A stretch of 64,000 nucleotides of DNA from Gammaproteobacteria bacterium RIFCSPHIGHO2_02_FULL_42_43 (GTDB taxonomy: Bacteria; Pseudomonadota; Gammaproteobacteria; Coxiellales; Coxiellaceae), in NCBI GenBank assembly GCA_001801425.1, contig MGXR01000001.1, positions 1-64,000 of the forward strand, read 5' to 3'. The notes beneath the pieces were generated by a model. It saw only the letters and a program-made list of their open reading frames with translations. It did not search any database and had not been told where the DNA came from. Made by a program: the position numbers and the translations under genes. Below, in pieces: positions 10,256 through 19,632 of the stretch. Positions within the stretch are counted from its first letter, which is position 1; each line of letters begins with the position of its first letter.

Positions 10256-11560
10256 ATGAATCAAATACAACAACACGCTTTAAAAAAATTAAAATCTTTA
10301 CACGTCGACTCCGGCGAAGTTGCTTTGCATCAAACCAAAGGTTTTTCAGTCACCGCGCGTTTGGGCGAAGTAGAAACAGTTGAGTATCATCTGGAAAAAA
10401 ATTTCAGCGTCGCCATTTATCATCAGCATCGTTGCGGAACTGCATCCACGTCTGATTTTTCCATTCACGCCATCGACGCCGCTATCGAAAAAGCATTGTC
10501 TATCGCCACATTTTCCAACCCCGATCCTTTTTCTGGGCTTGCCGATGCGAAAAAATTAGCAACCGTGATTCCGCAGTGTGATTTGATTCATCCTTGGAAT
10601 ATCACGCCGCCTGAAGCAATTGCGCTCGCTGTCGCTTGCGAAAAAAATGCCTTGGCGTTTGATCAACGCATCGTGAATTCCGACGGCGTCAGTGTCAACA
10701 CCATTCAATCCGATATTATTTATTCAAACACGTTGGGATTTATTGGCGAATACGCTTTAACTGATCACAGCATTGCCTGCAGTTTGGTTGCCAAAGAAAA
10801 AAATAATATGCAGCGTGATGATGCTTACACCACTGCGCGCAATCCTGCTGAATTAGAATCCATTGATGTGGTGGCTCAACGTGCCGCAGAAAAAACCGTT
10901 GCGCGATTGAATGCGCGTCGATTGAAAACACAAAATTGCGCGGTGATTTTTGATGCCCCGGTTGCGAAATCTTTATTGAGCGCGTTTGTGCAAGCCATCA
11001 GCGGACCGCAATTATATCGTCAATCCACTTTTTTGTTAAACGCGATGAATACAGCGGTTTTTCCCGCTTTTATTTCTATTCAACAACAGCCGCATTTGCC
11101 TTCTGCGATGGGCAGCGCTCCATTTGATCGTGAAGGGGTTGCAACACACAATCAATATTATGTCGACAATGGAAAATTAATTCGCTACGTGTTAGATAGC
11201 TATTCGGCGCGCAAGCTCAACTTGGAAACCACGGGCAATTCGGGTGGCGTTTTTAATTTATCTATTACGTTCAATGCAACAACACGTGATGAGTTAATGC
11301 AAAACATGAAGACTGGTTTATTAGTTACTGAATTGATGGGGCATGGCACTAATATCACCACCGGCGACTATTCTCGCGGCGCTTCTGGATTCTGGATTGA
11401 GCATGGTAAAATTCAATTTCCGGTGGAAGAAATTACCATCGCCGGTAATTTGAAAGAAATATTTTCTGGTATTGTGGGTGTTGCGAATGATATCGATATC
11501 CGCAGCACCATTCGCACCGGTTCAATTTGGATTAACCGAATGACGGTGGCTGGAGAATAA
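10256..11560 (+). CDS. pmbA: Metalloprotease subunit PmbA/TldE
   Basis: 434 residues, typical for TldE/PmbA. In the TldD-TldE pair TldD carries the metal site, while TldE is the non-catalytic partner; the complex unfolds and trims peptides (microcin maturation, CcdA turnover in E. coli). Recognised by GFSVTARLGEVETVEYHLEK near the N-terminus, DREGVATHNQYYVDNGKL in the middle, and the C-terminal GNLKEIFSGIVGVANDID and RTGSIWI stretches. It has no HExxxH motif, which supports TldE rather than TldD. Starts 14 nt after lon with no clear Shine-Dalgarno, so co-transcription with lon is possible. tldD is not in the window. Confidence 0.93.
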   Translation: MNQIQQHALKKLKSLHVDSGEVALHQTKGFSVTARLGEVETVEYHLEKNFSVAIYHQHRCGTASTSDFSIHAIDAAIEKALSIATFSNPDPFSGLADAKKLATVIPQCDLIHPWNITPPEAIALAVACEKNALAFDQRIVNSDGVSVNTIQSDIIYSNTLGFIGEYALTDHSIACSLVAKEKNNMQRDDAYTTARNPAELESIDVVAQRAAEKTVARLNARRLKTQNCAVIFDAPVAKSLLSAFVQAISGPQLYRQSTFLLNAMNTAVFPAFISIQQQPHLPSAMGSAPFDREGVATHNQYYVDNGKLIRYVLDSYSARKLNLETTGNSGGVFNLSITFNATTRDELMQNMKTGLLVTELMGHGTNITTGDYSRGASGFWIEHGKIQFPVEEITIAGNLKEIFSGIVGVANDIDIRSTIRTGSIWINRMTVAGE

Positions 11561-11627
11561 ATCAGCGCAGAAGCACGCGCGAAGCATAGCGGAGCAAGTG
11601 CGTACAAACGGATATTTTGGAGCAATT

Positions 11628-13040
11628 ATGAAAATCACCAAAGCAATCACCACGAGCTTAATCGCTGTTGCGGCCATCGGCGTTTATCACGTCGTTGGCA
11701 TTCAACATGCGCATGCGTCCATGTCCACAACGAAAACGGAGGATAGTGCAGCACTCTTGCAATATCTTATGTTGAGATTGCCTGCGAGCAACATTGCCTA
11801 CCCCGTTTATGTTTACAAAACGACACCAACAGATCCAACGCCAAAACAAATCGCATATGTCACTGGGCCCAGCCAACAAGTTTTTTTAGGAAAATATGAT
11901 GGCAGCGTTAATGCGACGTTTACTTTGTATTATCAGCAAAACGGATGGTTTCAATGTAGTTTTACATTCAGCAATCAACAAGTCAGCAACAATGATCCTG
12001 CGCACATTTGCCCCGGCATCGTTATCAACACGCCAGCAACCGGAACTGGTATTGTCAACAATGTGACACAACCAGTCACGTCGAATGCATGGCCGGTTGT
12101 GATGGGTGCGACTGCATGGAGCGCTGGCACTGCACCCGCTAATCCACAACCCACTAATTATAATCAACAACGCACGCTTACTTTTGTAAACAAAACACCA
12201 TATGCTGCTATTCAAATTGGCATGGTGTGCACTGTTGCGAGTAATCCTGACAATACGGCGTGCCAAAATACCAACACACTTTTTCCCGCTAGCGGTATTG
12301 CGCAGGGAAAATCGCTGGCTTTTAACATTCCGGCGTCCGGAATTATCTCTTCCGCTTTTTATGTGTCTGCGTATCAAGTGACGAGCAGTGATGCATGGCA
12401 GCAAACAGGCGGTTATTACACGGGGCAGCAACCTTATGCCACAAAATTTGAGCCGACTTGGCAAGCAACGGCAGTGCCTGATGCCGCAACTGGTGTTCCA
12501 TCGGTATTGCCAACCAATATCGATGTTTCTGCTGTTGATGGATTTAATTTTGGCGTGATTTTATATCCCGCGGATTCGACATATTGCACCTTCACTATCG
12601 GTGAAGGTTCCAATATTTTGGGTGTTGGAAAATATGGCCCGTCTAATCCGCTCGCGAAACTTGTTCCAACATCAGCGCTTTCGTTATCACAACTTTGTCA
12701 AAATAGTCAGACCAATGGTTGGGATTTAACAAAATATCCAACATCATTGGGCGATACCGGTTGCGTGAGCCCTTGCAGTTATCTCAAACTGGAATATCCA
12801 GAGCAAACAGGCTCTCAATATCCAACGATTGTGAACCAATATTGTTGCTTGGGGCAATATGGAGCGAGCGCCACAGATTGTTATGGTCCAGGCTTAGGAA
12901 GTTCTTCCAATTACGTAACACAATTAACGCAAAATGCGACTCACGTTTACACTTTTGCGTATGGTGATGCGGATGGTGATTATGCCTGCGATGGTATGTC
13001 AAATTTCGTTATCGAAATTTATTCAGCGCCGTCACAATAG
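11628..13040 (+). CDS. Secreted protein with thaumatin-like C-terminal region
   Basis: 470 residues from ATG 11628, which has TTGGAG upstream; an earlier in-frame GTG at 11598 lacks a site. Signal peptide MKITKAITTSLIAVAAIG ends near HAHA-S. From about residue 165 the sequence follows the thaumatin pattern: a first strand LTFVNKTPYAAIQIG, then in the last third a Cys-rich segment with GDTGCVSPCSYLKL, QYCCLGQYG and C-x-GPG. The end HVYTFAYGDADGDYACDG then FVIEIY matches the thaumatin AYSYAYDD...C...YxITF end. At least ten Cys suggest disulfides. The function is unknown; thaumatin-like proteins bind glucans or act on microbes. The call rests on motif reading and is uncertain. Confidence 0.6.
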   Translation: MKITKAITTSLIAVAAIGVYHVVGIQHAHASMSTTKTEDSAALLQYLMLRLPASNIAYPVYVYKTTPTDPTPKQIAYVTGPSQQVFLGKYDGSVNATFTLYYQQNGWFQCSFTFSNQQVSNNDPAHICPGIVINTPATGTGIVNNVTQPVTSNAWPVVMGATAWSAGTAPANPQPTNYNQQRTLTFVNKTPYAAIQIGMVCTVASNPDNTACQNTNTLFPASGIAQGKSLAFNIPASGIISSAFYVSAYQVTSSDAWQQTGGYYTGQQPYATKFEPTWQATAVPDAATGVPSVLPTNIDVSAVDGFNFGVILYPADSTYCTFTIGEGSNILGVGKYGPSNPLAKLVPTSALSLSQLCQNSQTNGWDLTKYPTSLGDTGCVSPCSYLKLEYPEQTGSQYPTIVNQYCCLGQYGASATDCYGPGLGSSSNYVTQLTQNATHVYTFAYGDADGDYACDGMSNFVIEIYSAPSQ

Positions 13041-13096
13041 CCGGTTATGCCCGTTCACTTTCTTTGTCTTTTACATCTAATCAGAAATTACAATGC

Positions 13097-13222
13097 ACAC
13101 GACAAAAAAATTACCGCGTCATTCCGGAAATTTTTGTACTCAAAAATTATCCGGAATCCAGTGTTTTTCTCCTAGATCCCGGATAATTGCTAGCGCAATT
13201 TCCGGGATGACGAGTGCTTTTT
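13097..13222. repeat. Dispersed palindromic repeat, copy 1 (126 bp identical to 49648-49773)
   Basis: Two nested palindromes: CATTCCGGAAATTTTTG pairs with CAAAAATTATCCGGAATC, and ATCCCGGATAATTGC with GCAATTTCCGGGATGAC. All 126 bases match the element at 49642-49793 exactly. Here the outer terminal inverted repeats are lost or altered. It lies between the convergent thaumatin-like gene and copA and could act as a bidirectional terminator. Confidence 0.9.
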
Positions 13223-13257
13223 CATACCTCTGGATTTATCAAGACGTGAAAATCGCA

Positions 13258-15375
13258 TCACATGCGCCTTAACCGCAACGCATTTGAAATAACAGAAACC
13301 GAACTTAAGCTCATGGCAAGCGCGCCTATCATGGGGCTCAGTAATGAACCGGTCCAAGGGTATAAAACACCAGCCGCAATTGGAATGCATAATACGTTGT
13401 AAGCAAATGCTAAAAATAAATTTTGACGAATATTGCGCATTACTTTTTTGCTGAGTTGTAGTGCATGCACAATGCCCGTGAGATCGCCTTTTACCAGGGT
13501 AATTCCAGCGCTTTTCATCGCAACATCCGTGCCATTTCCCATTGCGATACCCACATCAGCTTCTGCCAGAGCGGATGCATCATTAATGCCATCGCCTGCC
13601 ATCGCAACAATATTTCCTTCTTGTTTCAAACGTTTTATGATTGCATTTTTTTCTTGCGGTAAAACACCAGCGATGATGGAATCAATTTCAAGTGATTTTG
13701 CAACCGCTTCAGCAGTGATACGATTATCTCCCGTGACCATCACAATTCGAATACCCGCGCTGCGTAATTTTTTTAAAGCGGTTGGTGTTGTTGTTTTCAC
13801 GGGATCAGCAACACTGATTAAACCCGCAATGTTGCCATCAACAACGACAAACATCACTGTGCCACCTTCGTGTTGCAATGCTTCTGCTGTGTTTTCAAAA
13901 AAACCAGCTTGCATATCCAATGATTTCAGTAATGCAATGTTACCCAATGAAACTTTTTTATTATTAATTTTTCCGCTCACCCCTTTTCCAGTGATAGCAG
14001 AAAAATCAGCTGGGCTAATAAAATGAATATGGCGTTCTTTTGCCGCAGAAACAATTGCCGCGGCTAATGGATGTTCACTGTTATTTTCTAAGCTTGCTGC
14101 CAATGTTAAAATTTCATTTTCATTAAAATTTGGCGCGACGATAATTTTTTTTAATACAGGTTTTCCTACAGTTAACGTGCCAGTTTTATCAATCACCAAT
14201 GTATTTATTTTTTCAAAGCGCTCCAAACTTTCAGCATTTTTAATCAGAATTCCCATTTGCGCGCCGCGTCCCATTCCCACTGTAATTGACATCGGTGTTG
14301 CTAAACCGAGCGCACAAGGGCAAGCGATAATTAACACTGAAATAGCGGAAATAAAACCATAAGTCATTGCAGGCGCTGGCCCAAAAAAAGTCCAAATTAA
14401 AAAAGTAATAATTGCGATAAGAAGAACAATGGGAACAAATATACTTGAAATATAATCTGCTAATTTCTGAATGGGCGCGCGTGAACGCTGCGCTTCAGAC
14501 ACTTGCGCTACAATTTGTGACAGCATTGTGTCGCTACCAACACGCTCGGCACGCATAATAAAGCTGCCAGATAGATTCATCGTGCTGCCAATGACCATCG
14601 CATCTTTTTCTTTTTCAACAGGAATAGATTCTCCAGTAATCATCGACTCATCAATGGTGCTGTGTCCCTCCATTATTTTACCGTCGACAGGAATTTTTTC
14701 GCCGGGTCGTACTTTCAAAAGATCACCCACTTGCACTTGATCCAACGTAATTTCAATTTCGCTGCCATCACTATTTATTTTCCTCGCTTTTTTTGGCGCT
14801 AAATCTAACAATGCGCGTAATGCGCTGCCCGTTTGTTCTCGTCCGCGCAATTCCAATACTTGTCCCATTAAAACCAGGGTAGTGATCACTGCAGCAACTT
14901 CGAAATATAAACCGATTTCTCCATTAGATTCACGAAGTGTTGCTGGAAATAAATGCGGAAATAATATTGCAACGACGCTATATAAATAAGCAACGCTGGT
15001 GCCCAACGCAATGAGTGTAAACATATTAAGATGACGCTTCACAATCGAGAAAAAACCGCGCTTTAGAAATGACCAACCACACCAAATGATAACGGGTGTT
15101 GCCAGTAAAAATTGCAGCCAAACAGAAAATTTCAGAGGAATAAGATGCACAAGATTCGATATGCCATAAATATACATACCCATCGTTAAAAATAACAACG
15201 GGACCGTTAAAATCACGCCAATCCAAAAGCGATACGACATCTCCACTAATTCAACATGCGGTGTTTTTTCCGCTGAAATCGTGACACGTTCAAGCGCCAT
15301 GCCGCAAATTGGACATGAGCCGGGATTGTTTTTAATAATTTCGGGATGCATTGGGCAGGTATAGGTTTGTAACAT
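13258..15375 (-). CDS. copA: Copper-exporting P1B-type ATPase CopA
   Basis: 705 residues. Inner-membrane ATPase that pumps Cu(I) out of the cytoplasm. Instead of an HMA (CxxC) domain, the N-terminus has a short heavy-metal-binding module, [20 protein letters not shown] (6-26). Then come the transmembrane helices, the actuator loop TITGES-like ([13 protein letters not shown]), the CPC metal site in [13 protein letters not shown] (about 356), the phosphorylation motif DKTGTLT (about 395), the HP motif (SEHPLAAAI), VTGDN, and the hinge [16 protein letters not shown] (about 595). Start ATG 15375 has AGGAG just upstream. The gene lies 6 nt downstream of the multicopper oxidase, so the two are probably one operon. 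Confidence 0.95.
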   Translation of the reverse strand: MLQTYTCPMHPEIIKNNPGSCPICGMALERVTISAEKTPHVELVEMSYRFWIGVILTVPLLFLTMGMYIYGISNLVHLIPLKFSVWLQFLLATPVIIWCGWSFLKRGFFSIVKRHLNMFTLIALGTSVAYLYSVVAILFPHLFPATLRESNGEIGLYFEVAAVITTLVLMGQVLELRGREQTGSALRALLDLAPKKARKINSDGSEIEITLDQVQVGDLLKVRPGEKIPVDGKIMEGHSTIDESMITGESIPVEKEKDAMVIGSTMNLSGSFIMRAERVGSDTMLSQIVAQVSEAQRSRAPIQKLADYISSIFVPIVLLIAIITFLIWTFFGPAPAMTYGFISAISVLIIACPCALGLATPMSITVGMGRGAQMGILIKNAESLERFEKINTLVIDKTGTLTVGKPVLKKIIVAPNFNENEILTLAASLENNSEHPLAAAIVSAAKERHIHFISPADFSAITGKGVSGKINNKKVSLGNIALLKSLDMQAGFFENTAEALQHEGGTVMFVVVDGNIAGLISVADPVKTTTPTALKKLRSAGIRIVMVTGDNRITAEAVAKSLEIDSIIAGVLPQEKNAIIKRLKQEGNIVAMAGDGINDASALAEADVGIAMGNGTDVAMKSAGITLVKGDLTGIVHALQLSKKVMRNIRQNLFLAFAYNVLCIPIAAGVLYPWTGSLLSPMIGALAMSLSSVSVISNALRLRRM

Positions 15376-15381
15376 AGGCTC

Positions 15382-17784
15382 CTAAAATAATAATGTTAAA
15401 CCCACTGTAAAAAGGTTCTGTTCTGGCGATTCATTTTCTCGCTGATCATATTGACTGAGAGCACCATAATCTTTTGTATACTGGTATTGCGCAAAAATAT
15501 TTACGCCAGGTCTTATGCGATAAAAAGGGCGCAGAGTATATTGCATTTCATTTAAACCACTAGCAATAGCGGAATTAGAAATGGTTTTTGTTGCAAAAAT
15601 TCCCTCGACGGAGGTTCGAATGAAAAAATTATCGGTAATTTGTGTATCGCGCGAGAGTTCTGGATCAAACTTAACACTGCCACGATATTCATATATTCGA
15701 AATTCAGTGTCGATAAAATAAGGCATTAAACCGACAATTCCAATGCCGGGTTGCCAGTAAGGATTTTGCGTTGGGCGATAAAAATAATTAGCACCGCCTT
15801 CAATTGCCCAGAATTGACTGACCAAATGCCAGTAAAAAATATCCAGATTGAAATCAGTTATTTTTCCTTTTTCGATTTCAGTATTTTCTGCGTTCAATTT
15901 TAATTTATTAAAATCTTTTCCATACATTCCTGTTAGTGTAATTTCTTGCGTATTATTCCAAAAATCATTACCAACATCTAAAAAATTGCTCGTATAGAAA
16001 CGAGCGGGGTGCCCCATGGGATGATGAATTAACATTGGAATAATAGGCGTTTCTTTATCGACACGAACAATGGGTCGATTATCGTAGGGTGTTTTTGAAA
16101 TAAAGCGAATGGGTTTTGCAGTGCCATTGACAATGTTAATCAATGTTTGATACTGAAAAACACGCGCCATTCCACCCATCATGTGATACAAAAGATGGCA
16201 ATGAAAAAACCATTGACCACTTGCATCCGCATCCACATCAGCAACAACTGTTGCGCCAGGTGGCACATCGATTGTATGCAACAGTGGATCATGCGCACCA
16301 TGATTATTGCGTAAAATAAACCAATGCCCATGAATGTGCATAGGATGATGCATCATGGTTGGATTAGTAAAAATAAATCGATAGCGTTTTCCGGGGATGA
16401 AAATAATTGGTTTTGCTTTAGATTCAGGCAGCCCATTGATCATCCAGATATAGCGATCCATGTAGCCAAATAATTCCATGCGAATAACATGATCAATAGG
16501 TTTTTTTGGGTTATTTGTTTTTACGAGCGCAATTAAATTTTGATATTTTGTGCCCACTGTTTTGATTGCCGCCACTGCTGGAGTAAATTTTTCAAGCTGA
16601 TCTCCCATCATGCTTGATTCAATCTGCATGGATGAATGGTTTTTGGCGGCGCCGTGCTGCATTTGATGCATATCATGCATTTTTCCCATATTATTCATCA
16701 TTTCCTGTGTCACAGGGATGGGCTTTGGAAACGGTGCTACATTTTTATAATTTATTTTTTGATGCGATGAGGTGATAAGTGCGCCAACAGCAGCGCCTGA
16801 AGTATCTGATGATTCTGCATAAATGATAGCAGGATTATTTTTTTTGATGGTGACCAGTAGATCCAGTGTTTCACCTGGCGTGATAAAAAAATGTTTTGTG
16901 CTATAAGGTTTGACATCATTACCTTGAATCTGAATTACTTGCATATCATAGCCAGGAATTTTCACGTTAAAATTAGTGCTGGCACCAGCATCAATCATTC
17001 GCAAACGCACCACATCGCCTACGTTCACTTTTGCAGTCCATGGATGGGTATTTGGTTTTCCGTTTAATAAAAATGCGTCGTAAGCAACATCGCTAAAATC
17101 ATAAATACCCATGCGCATTTGTTGCATCATCTTGTAATCATCGATGAGTAATTTTCGCTGTTCAGGAGACGCTTTTTTATAATCATGAATGAATTTAGCA
17201 AGCGATGGCTGGAGTGGGAAGCGGGGGGAATAATAATCACCGTCTCTTTTTAAATTAGCAAAAATTGTGTTGGGATTAGTATTACTCCAATCCGATAAAA
17301 CAATTGTTGCATCTTTATTGTATTTATAAGGCGATGGTTTTTTGGGATCAATAATCAATGCACCATAAAGCCCTTGTTGTTCTTGAAATCCTGCGTGGGA
17401 GTGATACCAATAAGTACCGGATTGTCTCAACGTAAAATGATAACGAAACATTTTACCTGGAGGAATGGCCGGTTGACTCACGCCCTCCACACCATCCATT
17501 TGCCACGGTAAAATAATGCCGTGCCAATGAATAATGGTACCTTCATTTAAATGATTAAACACATTAATGACAACATGATCGCCTTCTTTAAAATGCAATG
17601 TTGGTGCTGGAATTTGATTATTGACCGCAATGGCTTCGCGCTTTTTTCCTGCAAAATCTACTGTTTTATAAGCTACTACCAAATTGACGACACGATTTTC
17701 AGCAAACGTGTTTGAAATACCGAAAGAAATGGCAATCAAAGCGAGCAGTAAAATAACGCGTTGAATTTTGAAGTGCTCAATCAT
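15382..17784 (-). CDS. Multicopper oxidase (CopA/PcoA type) fused to CopB-like outer-membrane barrel
   Basis: 800 residues, about 200 longer than a usual CopA oxidase. Sec signal peptide (MIEHFKIQRVILLLALIAIS, cleavage near TFA). Cupredoxin copper ligands: HWHG (86-89), HSH (128-130), HPMHIHGHW and HCHLLYHMMGGM (about 530). There is a Met/His-rich loop (MMNNMGKMHDMHQM) as in PcoA. From about residue 600 the sequence changes to alternating amphipathic strands with aromatic girdles and ends in LFTVGLTLLF, a C-terminal Phe typical of outer-membrane barrels, resembling CopB. CopA and CopB are normally separate genes. The fusion would tether the periplasmic oxidase to the outer membrane (inference). 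Precedes the CopA ATPase gene by 6 nt. Confidence 0.85.
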   Translation of the reverse strand: MIEHFKIQRVILLLALIAISFGISNTFAENRVVNLVVAYKTVDFAGKKREAIAVNNQIPAPTLHFKEGDHVVINVFNHLNEGTIIHWHGIILPWQMDGVEGVSQPAIPPGKMFRYHFTLRQSGTYWYHSHAGFQEQQGLYGALIIDPKKPSPYKYNKDATIVLSDWSNTNPNTIFANLKRDGDYYSPRFPLQPSLAKFIHDYKKASPEQRKLLIDDYKMMQQMRMGIYDFSDVAYDAFLLNGKPNTHPWTAKVNVGDVVRLRMIDAGASTNFNVKIPGYDMQVIQIQGNDVKPYSTKHFFITPGETLDLLVTIKKNNPAIIYAESSDTSGAAVGALITSSHQKINYKNVAPFPKPIPVTQEMMNNMGKMHDMHQMQHGAAKNHSSMQIESSMMGDQLEKFTPAVAAIKTVGTKYQNLIALVKTNNPKKPIDHVIRMELFGYMDRYIWMINGLPESKAKPIIFIPGKRYRFIFTNPTMMHHPMHIHGHWFILRNNHGAHDPLLHTIDVPPGATVVADVDADASGQWFFHCHLLYHMMGGMARVFQYQTLINIVNGTAKPIRFISKTPYDNRPIVRVDKETPIIPMLIHHPMGHPARFYTSNFLDVGNDFWNNTQEITLTGMYGKDFNKLKLNAENTEIEKGKITDFNLDIFYWHLVSQFWAIEGGANYFYRPTQNPYWQPGIGIVGLMPYFIDTEFRIYEYRGSVKFDPELSRDTQITDNFFIRTSVEGIFATKTISNSAIASGLNEMQYTLRPFYRIRPGVNIFAQYQYTKDYGALSQYDQRENESPEQNLFTVGLTLLF

Positions 17785-18014
17785 CCTGACATCCCATCCT
17801 GTATTGTTAATATCATAACGTATTTGGGGTGATGCCTGTATTTGATATTTGCACGAAAGGGTATGGTTGCCGCAATGAAAATGGCATTAGAAGAATTACG
17901 GGGAAAAAAGAAAAAACATGAATAAAGGTGTGCTTTGATGTTAGCGCATCTCAAAAAATATCTAATTTTTCAATTAGTTATAAGTTATATTTTCTATTTG
18001 ACTTTTCAATATAA

Positions 18015-18050
18015 TAGTGTATATTTTGCCATATGGTAAAAAATACACTA
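18015..18050 (+). promoter_or_regulatory. Palindromic operator upstream of toxin-antitoxin remnant
   Basis: TAGTGTAT (18015-18022) and ATACACTA (18043-18050) form perfect 8-bp inverted arms, placed 14 nt before the toxin start. Placement and symmetry fit autoregulation by the Xre antitoxin encoded downstream (inference). The rest of 17785-18063 holds no intact gene, only a 21-codon open tail ending at about 17935 that I do not recognise. Confidence 0.5.
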
Positions 18051-18063
18051 TAATTGAGATCAG

Positions 18064-18279
18064 ATGGAATGGTCAATTTATATGAGCCGAAAGGCTCAAG
18101 ATCAGATTAAAAATCTTCACAATGATGATGTATTATGTGCGATTCGTTTGTTGGTTGATTGCTTAAAAACAAAAGGACCAATTCCAGGAAGACAATCTAT
18201 GTTTGTTGTTGGGAAGTGATTAACAAAAAGAAACGTGTTATCAAGGTTTATTATGTCGGCACACATGAAAAAGCACCAT
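18064..18279 (+). pseudogene. RelE/HigB-type toxin remnant with internal deletion
   Basis: ATG 18064 opens a frame MEWSIYMSRKAQDQ... that stops at TGA 18217 after 51 codons. Shifting frame at about 18208 restores CCWEVINKKKRVIKVYYV and ends GTHEKAPY at TAG 18279. The -CWEVI...YYVGTHEKAPY segment is the C-terminal part of RelE-superfamily mRNA interferases. The roughly 20-30 middle residues are missing, with a net frameshift. The toxin is therefore inactive as it stands. It overlaps the antitoxin gene by 15 nt, the usual toxin-first (HigBA-like) order. Confidence 0.75.
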
Positions 18280-18642
18280 ATTAGCGTAAGAGGCAACGTG
18301 ATGCATGTTGTCTACAATGAAGATGTCTACGATATTCCAAAATCTATTGCGGAAAAATATAAAATATCTGTGGCAGATGAAATGGATCGTGAACCCAGTG
18401 AAGGCGCGGTGTCTGCTGATGCATTGTTCGCAGAACTCGATCGTAAATATACTAAGCCTGGTGTGTTACTCCGTGGTTTGCGCGCCCGTGAGAATTTATC
18501 GCAAATTGAATTTGCGCAAGCTATTGGCGTTACTCAATCTGATGTATCCAAAATGGAATTAGGTAAACGCCCAATTGGAAAAATCATTGCAAAGCGCATT
18601 GCCGAGAAATTTGACATTGGTTATAGAAGTTTGCTTGCTTAG
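18265..18642 (+). CDS. Xre-family antitoxin (HigA-like)
   Basis: 125 residues from ATG 18265, which overlaps the last codons of the toxin remnant; in-frame GTG 18235 and ATG 18253 lie further inside the toxin. The N-terminal half is a short toxin-binding region (VYNEDVYDIPKSIAEKY). The C-terminal half is a helix-turn-helix of Xre type: LRARENLSQIEFAQAIGV-TQSDVSKMELGKRPIG. The reading frame is intact although its toxin has decayed. The expected job is to bind the palindrome at 18015-18050 and repress the operon. Confidence 0.8.
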   Translation: MKKHHISVRGNVMHVVYNEDVYDIPKSIAEKYKISVADEMDREPSEGAVSADALFAELDRKYTKPGVLLRGLRARENLSQIEFAQAIGVTQSDVSKMELGKRPIGKIIAKRIAEKFDIGYRSLLA

Positions 18643-18754
18643 AAATAAGATCACCTCAATGTCATTTCACTGCTTATTTGTGCTGGCACATCAATTTCGA
18701 GGGCGTGGGCATTCTTGGTGCCACTTTAAGAGTGAGACACCATGATCACCATGA

Positions 18755-19441
18755 TTATCTTCTAAAAATATTCTGAATCGCTCTTTTTATTGCAGGTTTT
18801 GCAGATACTGCAGCGTACTTAAAAACACCCAACGTAACGACAGCGCCAACACCACCGACAGCACCAAAAACAACTGCATTTTGTTGTTCTTGTGTCATAG
18901 TTCGTAAGGTCAATGGAGACATGTTAAATTTACCGTAAGCTAATGCGCTGACCTTTTTTTCTTCCAAACAAGGATTCATAATTGATAGAGAAAATTTTCG
19001 ATATTCACTAGAAAATTCTTTAGAAAATGCGTCAATAGTCCCTAAAAGAGCTTGAATCGTTCTATCAAGCTCTGGTTGTTGGCCTCTTCGCATGTGCAGA
19101 TACTCTTTTAGTTTTAATTGATGAGAAAGTATCGCAGTCAATAGATCAGGTTCAAGAGCATCATTGGATAATATTTTTTTTAAAGTGCCAAGTGTTCCTA
19201 AGTCAAATCCACTCTTATAAAAATGCCTTTGAATTAAAGAAAAATCTACTAGCACGTACGATCCACATTCAAGCGCAATTGCTAACTTTTTAATTTCTTC
19301 TCTTATCGAGTTCACTTCCATTGCATGTATGGGACCATAACTTCCTTGAAGAACTAATTGTCCATTTAATTCATTAAATACATGTGCGTATTTTAACATC
19401 AACTCCGGGAGCGTTTGATTGGAAGTATCTGGATTTCTCAT
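18755..19441 (-). CDS. Hypothetical protein with C-terminal membrane segment
   Basis: 228 residues, no family recognised. Mostly helical and soluble over residues 1-180. One hydrophobic segment near the C-terminus (NAVVFGAVGGVGAVVTLGVF) is followed by a basic tail (KPAIKRAIQNIFRR), so it may be tail-anchored. Start ATG 19441 has AGAG about 8 nt upstream. It stands alone between a toxin-antitoxin remnant and an ATPase gene. A secreted-effector role is possible but nothing in the sequence shows it. Confidence 0.5.
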   Translation of the reverse strand: MRNPDTSNQTLPELMLKYAHVFNELNGQLVLQGSYGPIHAMEVNSIREEIKKLAIALECGSYVLVDFSLIQRHFYKSGFDLGTLGTLKKILSNDALEPDLLTAILSHQLKLKEYLHMRRGQQPELDRTIQALLGTIDAFSKEFSSEYRKFSLSIMNPCLEEKKVSALAYGKFNMSPLTLRTMTQEQQNAVVFGAVGGVGAVVTLGVFKYAAVSAKPAIKRAIQNIFRR

Positions 19442-19574
19442 TTTTCATCTCTTAGTAATTGCAATAATTTTACAGTAATAAAAACGGACGTTTATACTAC
19501 CTCATCTCTAAATTCAAATCCACTGCAATCGCAATTTAATCAAGAGGCAGGGGGATCTACTTGAAAATATGTCT

Positions 19575-19629
19575 ATTTTGCAGTACACTTAAAAACAGAC
19601 GCGTCTAATTTGCAATACGAGTTAAAATA
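19575..19629 (+). promoter_or_regulatory. Two 32-bp-phased repeats upstream of DUF4143 ATPase gene
   Basis: TTTTGCAGTACACTTAAAAA (from 19576) and ATTTGCAATACGAGTTAAAA (from 19608) are imperfect direct repeats with TTTGCA cores exactly 32 bp apart (about three helical turns). They end 4 nt before the start codon. The same motif and phase occur upstream of the paralogous ATPase at 29687-31003. Probably a binding site for the gene product or a dedicated regulator (inference). Confidence 0.5.
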
Positions 19630-19632
19630 GCC

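Noticed and set aside
13433-14026. 197-codon plus-strand frame opposite copA
   Set aside because: It is the antisense shadow of the P-type ATPase core; composition follows the ATPase codons and there are no family motifs.
17785-18000. Short open tail ending about 17935 as a real gene
   Set aside because: About 21 codons without start signal or recognisable sequence; it could be a remnant but cannot be supported.
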